From Bacteroidales bacterium (GTDB taxonomy: Bacteria; Bacteroidota; Bacteroidia; Bacteroidales; UBA932): DNA of 58,803 bases. Positions 16,751-23,229 of the stretch are shown here, piece by piece (position 1 is the first letter of the stretch; each line of letters opens with the position of its first letter). The position numbers and the translations under genes were made by a program. The notes under the pieces were generated by a model. The model was not told where the DNA came from and did not search any database. It worked only from the letters and a program-made list of their open reading frames with translations. The stretch is taken from contig JAEDLO010000001.1 of assembly GCA_016295245.1 (NCBI GenBank), positions 1-58,803 of the forward strand, written 5' to 3'.

Positions 16751-16923
16751 GGAGGGAAAAGGAGGTAAGGTAGGAGGATGGATGGAAAGGAGGGAAGGAG
16801 ACAAAGGAGGAAAGAGAAAGAAGGAGGAAAGAGGAAGAAGGAGGCGGATGGAAGAAAAGAACAATGAGGCAAGGGAGGATGAATGGAAAGAAAGAAAGAA
16901 AGGAAGGGAGAAAAGAGAGAAGA
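16751..16923. repeat. polypurine/polypyrimidine tract
   Basis: About 93% of the + strand bases from 16751 to 16920 are A or G (12 pyrimidines in 170). The longest unbroken purine runs are 42 nt (16803-16844) and 39 nt (16885-16923). It contains short GGAAAG/AAAG/GGAGGA repetitions but no exact tandem unit. Confidence 0.8.
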
Positions 16924-16932
16924 TCCTAAGAA

Positions 16933-17053
16933 GTCGAGGCCGCGTCGGGTTGTGGTGCTGGGCTTCGGCGGCGTTGGCTCCCGAAAAGGGAGGGCACCAC
17001 GAAGTGGGAGGACCGCCGGGGCCGGCACCACAACTCGACAAATGCGCCTCGAC
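16933..17053. repeat. long nested inverted repeat / structured element
   Basis: The outer stem GTCGAGGC (16933-16940) pairs exactly with GCCTCGAC (17046-17053). Inside it, 16944-16958 pairs with 17025-17039 over 15 bp with one G-T pair (GTCGGGTTGTGGTGC against GCACCACAACTCGAC). The loop region contains further complementary pieces: CGGCGG/CCGCCG, CTTCG/CGAAG and CTCCC-GAAAA-GGGAG. Confidence 0.7.
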
Positions 17054-17286
17054 GCTAGCCATCATCCGCCGCGTGAAAGGCAAGGCAAAAGGGCAATGAT
17101 GCCAAGTTGGCGCCAACTGATTCAGTCAAGGCTGACCTGGAAGACTAGGCAGCAACCCAAGAACGCCTGATCGAAAGCCGAGGTTGAGTGCTACGAACGA
17201 AAGCCGGGCTTGAAGGACTTGACAGGATATGTAGGCGGGAAACTTGGGTATTTAAGAAATCGCGGATAATCTCTGCTGATGTAAGT

Positions 17287-17294
17287 TAGCTTTG
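17287..17294 (+). promoter_or_regulatory. -7 promoter element TAGCTTTG
   Basis: Perfect match to the Bacteroidetes -7 consensus TAnnTTTG, with only 5 nt between it and the ATG at 17300. Transcription would begin close to the start codon. No -33 element is evident. Confidence 0.5.
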
Positions 17295-17299
17295 CGGCT

Positions 17300-18250
17300 A
17301 TGAAACACATCGGCAGTCAGGACAATAACGCTACCCGAAGGTGGCAGTTTCCAAGGCCCGGAACTCTTCTGGTCCGCTTGCCATCGCTTTCTCTTTGCTT
17401 GCTTGTTACCAGCGTGCTTGTCCTGACTTCGATGTGCACTAAAGTCTCCCCTGCCCCGAAAAGCGAAGACTCCGAAAGCAAAGAACCCGAAATCGAAAAA
17501 TCGGACACTCTGAACTATACAATTATAGTCAAAGCCCCCTGCGAAATGAAAAAACTGGACATCCTCGCTTTCGCGACATCGGGAACCAACGACCTCGAGG
17601 GCCATAAAACGCTAGTTTCAGGTAAACATGACACGGTCAGGTTCAAAAGCACCAAAGGTGAATTGGATTTCTGTCTGGTTGCCAACAGCCCATTCAACAT
17701 CAAGACCGGAGCGATAAAGCGCCGCGAAAACCTCGAGAATCTGGAATATGATTTCCTTGACGACTCCGAAGAATGCCCAATACTGAGCGGAGAAGTTAAA
17801 ATGAAGCCTGGAAAAGCAGAGCTGCAGCTGAAACCTCTGATGTGCAGAATCAGCCTTGAAAATGTCACAAGCACACTCTCCAACTATGAACTTGTCGAGG
17901 AGCCACGGGTAAGGCTGACAGACATTCCGGTTACGGCCAAACCTTTCGGCAGCGAGGGCTTTGTACAGCAGGAAAGCCGCGAATATGGTGAATGGAAGAA
18001 CTTGCCATACGACATTGGACTCTTCACGCAACACCCGGGGACCAGCCTTGCTTTCTATCCGAATGAAACACCTGAAGACAGTTTCGGCTCAACGAGAATA
18101 GGACTGGAGTTTGAATACGGTGTAAGAGGAAAAAGATATACAGCAAAGGCCATCCTTCCTCCTACCGGAAGAGCGGACAGCCTCCTGGTCGATGTTCTGG
18201 TCGAAGGTGCGGATACCGCTTCCCTTTCTATTTACCGACGAAAGCCCTGA
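17300..18250 (+). CDS. lipoprotein with fimbrillin/Mfa2-like features
   Basis: A 316-aa putative surface lipoprotein. The hydrophobic core LSLCLLVTSVLVLTSMC with lipobox TSMC (Cys ~46) follows an unusually long 26-residue positively charged leader; the ATG at 17300 is the only ATG available. The mature part begins with an acidic/serine linker (PAPKSEDSESKEPEIEKSD). Beyond it, beta-rich sequence with KPLMCRISLENVTSTLSN followed by ELVEEPRVRLTDIPVTAK resembles the core of Bacteroidetes FimA/Mfa-type fimbrillin and anchor proteins, where a similar PL-x-RI-x-L pattern precedes the RV-x-LTDI segment. No cysteine- or metal-based active site is seen. Its stop overlaps the converging GT2 gene by 23 bp. 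Placement in the fimbrillin superfamily is a moderate-confidence inference. Confidence 0.6.
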   Translation: MKHIGSQDNNATRRWQFPRPGTLLVRLPSLSLCLLVTSVLVLTSMCTKVSPAPKSEDSESKEPEIEKSDTLNYTIIVKAPCEMKKLDILAFATSGTNDLEGHKTLVSGKHDTVRFKSTKGELDFCLVANSPFNIKTGAIKRRENLENLEYDFLDDSEECPILSGEVKMKPGKAELQLKPLMCRISLENVTSTLSNYELVEEPRVRLTDIPVTAKPFGSEGFVQQESREYGEWKNLPYDIGLFTQHPGTSLAFYPNETPEDSFGSTRIGLEFEYGVRGKRYTAKAILPPTGRADSLLVDVLVEGADTASLSIYRRKP

Positions 18251-19253
18251 TCATCTTCGCTGTCTTGAGCGCTGACGGCTCCCTTGTTGTTGCGGCATCA
18301 TCCAGTAGTCCCTCTGAAATCAGGGACGAAAGTATCTCTCGGCACAGAGCTGTCTTTTCCGAATCAGGACGTAATTTAATCAAATGGCGGGCAATCTGGC
18401 TGTTAAGCACAGGCCACTTGAACTGGGCGCTCCAGCACTCCATCTGGTGCGAATCTGCCTTCGCTCTGTACAGCTGATATGTCCTCTCCAGACCGCAAAT
18501 CCAACTGTACACCTTCTTCGCACGTGATGAGCCGTTGTCGATAGAGTGCAGATTGAAGTAGTAGAAATACAGCTTGGCATCCGTGTAGGCAGTGGTCGGA
18601 TTCTTGAGCAGGAGCTCAGACCACCAGGGGAAATCTTCAAAGGCGAGTCCCTTGACAAATGATATTCCCTCCAGCAGTTGTCTGTGAATAAGGTGCCTCC
18701 ATACGTAATTGTGCTTCAAAGGATTGGCTATACCGTGCGGATGAGAGTACTCACTGGCAACGGAGATGACATCCTTAGTAAAGTGGTATTGCACCTTGGA
18801 AGGATCATAAATCTTCTTGAAAGACGATGGCCTGTAATTCAGGTCCTCGAGATGAAAGAAGTGACGAAGAATAAGCTTGGTCCTGTAAAGAGAATCTTTA
18901 TACCAGGAAACAAGCTCAGCTCCGCTGCGTTTCTGGATATCGAGGGCTATCTCCAAGGTCTGAGGATGGATGAAATCATCCGAATCCACGAATACCACCC
19001 ACTCGCCACGACAATGCTCCAGACCAGCATTGCGGGCATCCGAAAGGCCGCCGTTCTCCTTGTCGATTATTACAAAACGCGAATCTTTCCCTGCATACTC
19101 CCTCAGAATATCAAGGCAGGAGTCTGGGCTTCCGTCATTGACGCATACGGCTTCCCAATCCGTAAAAGTCTGGGCAAGCACGGTATCCAGACACCTTCTC
19201 AGGTACCTTTCCACTTTATATACAGGAATAACGAATGATACTACAGGACTCAT
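18228..19253 (-). CDS. GT2 family glycosyltransferase
   Basis: A 341-aa cytoplasmic glycosyltransferase with a GT-A fold. The N-terminal motif VSFVIPVYKVERYLRRCLDT, nucleotide-binding CVNDGSPDSCLDIL, DNxGLSDARNAG-like segment NGGLSDARNAG and DXD motif FVDSDDFIHPQTLE (~90-103) are standard for GT2. The rest is less conserved, as usual for the acceptor part. It is the last gene of the SLBB-Wzz-uvrA run (21 bp after uvrA), so it probably adds a sugar to an exported polysaccharide. Donor and linkage are unknown. Confidence 0.9.
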   Translation of the reverse strand: MSPVVSFVIPVYKVERYLRRCLDTVLAQTFTDWEAVCVNDGSPDSCLDILREYAGKDSRFVIIDKENGGLSDARNAGLEHCRGEWVVFVDSDDFIHPQTLEIALDIQKRSGAELVSWYKDSLYRTKLILRHFFHLEDLNYRPSSFKKIYDPSKVQYHFTKDVISVASEYSHPHGIANPLKHNYVWRHLIHRQLLEGISFVKGLAFEDFPWWSELLLKNPTTAYTDAKLYFYYFNLHSIDNGSSRAKKVYSWICGLERTYQLYRAKADSHQMECWSAQFKWPVLNSQIARHLIKLRPDSEKTALCREILSSLISEGLLDDAATTREPSALKTAKMIRAFVGK

Positions 19254-19274
19254 AATTAACTTGCTAACAATAGT

Positions 19275-22088
19275 TTATCCTTTAAGAGCACGGGCAGTCA
19301 GCGAGCCCGGGCAATTCATAAGCTCCTCTACGCCACCCTCGAAAACCACTTCACCTCCTTTGGCACCGGCATCAGGTCCAAGGTCAATTACCCAGTCAGC
19401 AGCACGAATCACATCGGGATTGTGCTCCACTACAAGCAGCGAGTGGCCGTTTTCCAGAAGGGCATCGAAAGCTTTGAGGAGTTTCTCGACATCAAAGAAA
19501 TGCAGACCGGTGGTAGGCTCGTCAAAGACAAAAAGGATCTTCTCACCCTTGACTGACTGACGGCTCAGGGTCAGGAAATAAGCCAGCTTAATTCGCTGGT
19601 TTTCTCCTCCCGAAAGGGTAGAACTGCCCTGTCCGAGCTTGATATAGCCAAGACCGACGTCCTGAAGGGCTTTCAGACGTGAGGCAACGCTCTGAGCCTC
19701 AGGCTCCGGGCCCGCGGAGAAAAAATCGACGGCCTCATCCACGCTCAGATCCAGGATTTCGCTCACATTCAGTCCGCGATAACGCACCTCGAGCACTTCC
19801 GGACGGAAACGCTTTCCCTTGCACTCTTCGCACACCATCTCCACATCACTCATAAACTGCATACTGATGCGCACGAAACCATTGCCGTGACACTCCGGAC
19901 AGCGACCACCCTCCGCATTGAAAGAGAAATAATTCGGGCCGTAGCCGTTAATCTTAGCGTATTGCTGACGCGCCATCAGCTTGCGGATGTCATCATAGAC
20001 TTTGAGGTAGGTCGCCGCATTCGAGCGGCTGCTGCGCCCGATAGGGTTCTGGTCAACATATTCTACGCGGGTGATGCGGTCCAGGTTGCCGCTCAGGCGG
20101 CGGAAAACGCCCGGCTTCTCGCCGGCATCATTGAGGCGGCGGAAGAGCGCAGGATAGAGCACATCGCCCACAAGGGAAGACTTCCCTGAGCCGGAAACGC
20201 CTGTCACCACGGTCAGCACGTCCAAAGGGAAGCGCACGGTGATGTCCTTGAGATTATGCTCCATCGCCCCCTCGACGGTAATCGAGTAGTGCCAGTTGCG
20301 CTTCTTGCGGCTATAGCGCTCTCGCTGTCCGCCTATATACTGGAGAGTAAGCGAGGCGGCAAGCGCTTCAGGGTTGAGGGCATGAGCGTCCACCTTTCCC
20401 TGGAAAACCACCTCGCCTCCACCGGAGCCTGCACGCGGGCCCATATCGATAAGCAGGTCTGCCGCGCGTATGATTTCTTCATCGTGTTCCACGACAAGTA
20501 CGGTGTTGCCCAGGTCACGAAGGCGGCGCAATACGGAGATAAGCCGCTGGGTATCACGAGGATGCAAGCCAATGCTCGGCTCATCGAGTATATACATCGA
20601 GCCTACGAGACTAGAGCCGAGCGCCGTCACGAGATTGATGCGCTGAGTCTCGCCGCCTGACAGGGTGTTGCAGGCCCTGTTGAGGGTCAGATAGCCAAGG
20701 CCGACATCTTCTATGCAATGCAGACGCGAAAGCAGTTCTGAAAGTGGTTCGGCAACGATTTCGCGCTCGTAGTCGGAGAGTTGAATATTCTCCAGAAAAG
20801 CGATGGCCTCCTCGACTGTCTTGGTCAGGAACTGGTGGATATTGATGCCTCCGACCTTGACCCAAAGCGCCTCCTTTCGCAGGCGGCTGCCCTGGCAGTC
20901 CGGGCACACTGTTTTGCCGCTGTAGCGGCTGAGCATATACTTGTACTGGATTTTGTAGCGCTGCGACTCAACCCATGCGAAGAACTCCCGGATGCCCACA
21001 AGCGAATCCTTGCCTTCAACGGAATGGGTGTTCCAGATTATGTCCTTATGCTCCTGTGGAAGGTTGCAGTAGGGTTCAAAGATGGAGATGCCGTAGGAAG
21101 GCGCATGCTTGATGAGATTATCACGAAACCAGCCCATCTTTTCCCCCTTCCAGCAGGCAATTGCTCCGTCATAGATGCTCTTGCTCTTGTCTGGAATCAC
21201 CAGGTCTTCGGAGATGTCAATGGTCTGCCCGAGGCCGCCACAGGTCTGGCAGGCACCCAGAGGCGAATTGAAACTGAAGAGGTGGTCCTCCGGGCGAAGA
21301 AACTTGATGCCGTCAAGTTCAAAACGGTTGGAGAATGACTTTGACTGTCCATTGTCGGCGCAAACCTCCACGAGGCCGTCCGAGCGCCGGAAAGCCTCCG
21401 CCACCGAAGACTGCAGACGGGAAAGCGTATCCTCATCAAACGCCCCATCCAGCCTCACCCTGTCAAGCAGCAGGGAGGCCTTCCGAGGATAGGCTCCGTC
21501 CATCCGAAGCACATCGTCAATCCTGACGGGGGCGCCATCTGCATAGAGGCGGGTGTAGCCCTCTTCCTTGAGCGAAAGCATCAGTTCCACCTTATCTTCA
21601 CGCTCTTCCCAGCCCAGATCGGCAAGCACATAGGCAAGCCCGGCGGCGCCCTGCGTTGCCAGAGACTTCAGGTAAGCGATGACGTCGGGGATGTCGCTGC
21701 TCTTCACTTCCCTTCCCGAAACGGGAGAAAAGGTGCGGCCGATGCGGGCGAAGATCAGCCGCAGATAATCATAAATCTCGGTAGTCGTAGCCACGGTAGA
21801 GCGCACGTTTCGCACCGTCACCTTCTGCTCAATGGCTATTGCCGGAGGTATCCCTTCAATCAGGTCCACATCCGGCTTGCTCATACGCCCGAGAAACTGA
21901 CGGGCATAAGAAGAGAGGCTTTCGGCGAAACGCCTCTGCCCCTCTGCAAACAATGTATCAAAGGCGAGGGAAGACTTTCCCGATCCGGACACACCTGTTA
22001 TCACGATGAATTTGCCGCGAGGTATCTCCAGGGAGATGTTCTTCAGATTGTTTACCCTTGCTCCTTTGATGCTGATATTGTCACTCAT
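19275..22088 (-). CDS. uvrA: excinuclease ABC subunit A
   Basis: UvrA is the damage-recognition ATPase of nucleotide excision repair. The protein is 937 aa, normal length. It has two ABC modules: Walker A GVSGSGKSSLAFDTL and GVSGSGKSSLVGDVL, signature LSGGETQRINL and LSGGENQRIKL, Walker B YILDEPSIGLHPRD and FVFDEPTTGLHFFD. Zinc-module cysteines are seen in ACQTCGG, CPDCQGSRL and CPECHGNGF...CEECKGKRF. The UvrB-binding region follows the first Walker module. Its ATG overlaps the end of the Wzz gene by 8 bp. The setting inside an exopolysaccharide export run is unusual for uvrA, although nothing in the protein itself departs from the family. Confidence 0.97.
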   Translation of the reverse strand: MSDNISIKGARVNNLKNISLEIPRGKFIVITGVSGSGKSSLAFDTLFAEGQRRFAESLSSYARQFLGRMSKPDVDLIEGIPPAIAIEQKVTVRNVRSTVATTTEIYDYLRLIFARIGRTFSPVSGREVKSSDIPDVIAYLKSLATQGAAGLAYVLADLGWEEREDKVELMLSLKEEGYTRLYADGAPVRIDDVLRMDGAYPRKASLLLDRVRLDGAFDEDTLSRLQSSVAEAFRRSDGLVEVCADNGQSKSFSNRFELDGIKFLRPEDHLFSFNSPLGACQTCGGLGQTIDISEDLVIPDKSKSIYDGAIACWKGEKMGWFRDNLIKHAPSYGISIFEPYCNLPQEHKDIIWNTHSVEGKDSLVGIREFFAWVESQRYKIQYKYMLSRYSGKTVCPDCQGSRLRKEALWVKVGGINIHQFLTKTVEEAIAFLENIQLSDYEREIVAEPLSELLSRLHCIEDVGLGYLTLNRACNTLSGGETQRINLVTALGSSLVGSMYILDEPSIGLHPRDTQRLISVLRRLRDLGNTVLVVEHDEEIIRAADLLIDMGPRAGSGGGEVVFQGKVDAHALNPEALAASLTLQYIGGQRERYSRKKRNWHYSITVEGAMEHNLKDITVRFPLDVLTVVTGVSGSGKSSLVGDVLYPALFRRLNDAGEKPGVFRRLSGNLDRITRVEYVDQNPIGRSSRSNAATYLKVYDDIRKLMARQQYAKINGYGPNYFSFNAEGGRCPECHGNGFVRISMQFMSDVEMVCEECKGKRFRPEVLEVRYRGLNVSEILDLSVDEAVDFFSAGPEPEAQSVASRLKALQDVGLGYIKLGQGSSTLSGGENQRIKLAYFLTLSRQSVKGEKILFVFDEPTTGLHFFDVEKLLKAFDALLENGHSLLVVEHNPDVIRAADWVIDLGPDAGAKGGEVVFEGGVEELMNCPGSLTARALKG

Positions 22089-23223
22089 CTGAATCCTTCA
22101 GTCCAGTCTTGAAAGAGGCCCAGGTGTCTCTTCCCCACAGAACCCAAACCGCTGCGAGTGCGACACCCAGGAAAATACAAATCAAAAGGATGTTCAGTTT
22201 GGAGGCATTGCTCTTCTTGAGAGGGACGCTAGGCGGCTGAAGAACGGTGCAGACGGGTGTTTCCTTCTGCAGGTTTGCCTTTGCGACCTGAAGCTGCTGG
22301 GCGCAGGTGTTATAAAGCTGGTAGCAAAGGTTCATCTCGTTCTGGAGACGCTCGGATTCAGTCCTGATGCTCTGGAAAACAACTCCCTGATTGGCGTCAA
22401 CATACTTTGCGTAACGCTGCTGCGCCTTGTAGTAATCGTTCTTGGTCTCCTCATAGAGTTGCTCGGCGTACTTGAGATCCTCGCGTGCCTTGTCAGTCCT
22501 GTAGGCCGTCACGTAATCCTGAATCTTTCCGACCAGAACATTACAAAGCTGGGCCGCAACGTGTGGGTCCTGGGCCGTGGCGCTGATGGTAATCATACTT
22601 GTCTTCTTGTCAACGGACACGCTGATGCTTTCTTTGATGGCTTTGAGAATCCCGGCCTGTTCGTCAGTCAGCTCGTATGGATTCAGGTCTGCATAACCCT
22701 CAAGCTTTTCTTTCTTCTCCTTGAAGAGGCTCATTGTCCAGCCAAGGGCCTTCATCGGGAAAGAAATGACAGCATTCCACCACGGAGCCTTGTTATATTC
22801 CTTCAGATACTCATAGTAGTCTGTAGTGATGGTTTCCTTCTTGTGCTTGAAGCTAACCTCAAGCGAGAAAAGGTCGGTAAGGAAAGGAGTTGAATTCACA
22901 ATCTCAGGATAGATGTCCGGCGTAAGAGCGTCAGGGCCGCTGCCGGAGCCGAGATTGATGCCGGCAAGGCTGGCGAGGGCGGAAAGGTTTCCGCCACCCG
23001 AGCTACCGCCTGTACGCTCAGGGGCCATAAGAGCCGATGCGCTATATTCGTTTGGAATGCTGAAGCCGACTATCAGGCCTACCACAATTGCTCCGCAAGC
23101 CCATTTCAAAAGAAGTTTCCACTCTTTTAAAACTTTGCGGACAAGCTCCATAATGTCAACCTCGTCGTACTGCTCCTCCTGCTGGAGATTGCCGTTGTAC
23201 TGATTCATTTCGTTTTGATCCAT
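22081..23223 (-). CDS. Wzz-type polysaccharide chain-length/co-polymerase protein
   Basis: An inner-membrane protein of 380 aa that controls chain length or export of a surface polysaccharide. It has two terminal transmembrane helices (LLKWACGAIVVGLIVGFSI at ~38-56 and LNILLICIFLGVALAAVWVLWG at ~344-365) around a periplasmic domain with a predicted coiled coil at ~240-320 (EDLKYAEQLYEETKNDYYKA). A proline-containing stretch TVLQPPSVPLKKSNASK precedes the last helix, as in Wzz/GumC proteins. No C-terminal BY-kinase domain is fused. A glycine/serine-rich stretch TGGSSGGGNLSALASLAG follows helix 1. It lies 6 bp after the SLBB export gene and overlaps uvrA by 8 bp. Confidence 0.92.
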   Translation of the reverse strand: MDQNEMNQYNGNLQQEEQYDEVDIMELVRKVLKEWKLLLKWACGAIVVGLIVGFSIPNEYSASALMAPERTGGSSGGGNLSALASLAGINLGSGSGPDALTPDIYPEIVNSTPFLTDLFSLEVSFKHKKETITTDYYEYLKEYNKAPWWNAVISFPMKALGWTMSLFKEKKEKLEGYADLNPYELTDEQAGILKAIKESISVSVDKKTSMITISATAQDPHVAAQLCNVLVGKIQDYVTAYRTDKAREDLKYAEQLYEETKNDYYKAQQRYAKYVDANQGVVFQSIRTESERLQNEMNLCYQLYNTCAQQLQVAKANLQKETPVCTVLQPPSVPLKKSNASKLNILLICIFLGVALAAVWVLWGRDTWASFKTGLKDSDE

Positions 23224-23229
23224 AGCTGA

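Larger units (their letters stand above)
16035..17286. other. 1.25-kb non-coding island rich in repeats and hairpins
   Basis: I find no credible gene here: the open frames are either shadows of a purine-rich tract or too biased in composition to be proteins. In order it holds three 58-bp palindromic units (16132-16388), a purine-biased stretch (16400-16490), a GC-rich hairpin (16493-16582), a 170-bp polypurine tract (16751-16923), a ~125-nt nested hairpin (16933-17053) and a 14-bp perfect palindrome AGTTGGCGCCAACT (17105-17118). Two imperfect copies of CGAAAGCCGRGSTTGA follow near 17173 and 17200. Confidence 0.7.

Noticed and set aside
16933..17053. Integron attC site or retron msr/msd
   Set aside because: No integrase or reverse transcriptase is in the window and the attC end motifs are not seen; only the general hairpin shape is similar.
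16510..17116. Two long overlapping minus-strand frames and a plus-strand frame across the purine tract
   Set aside because: They encode only Phe/Pro/Ser- or Lys/Glu/Arg/Gly-biased low-complexity sequence dictated by the purine bias, overlap in different frames, and lack any domain.
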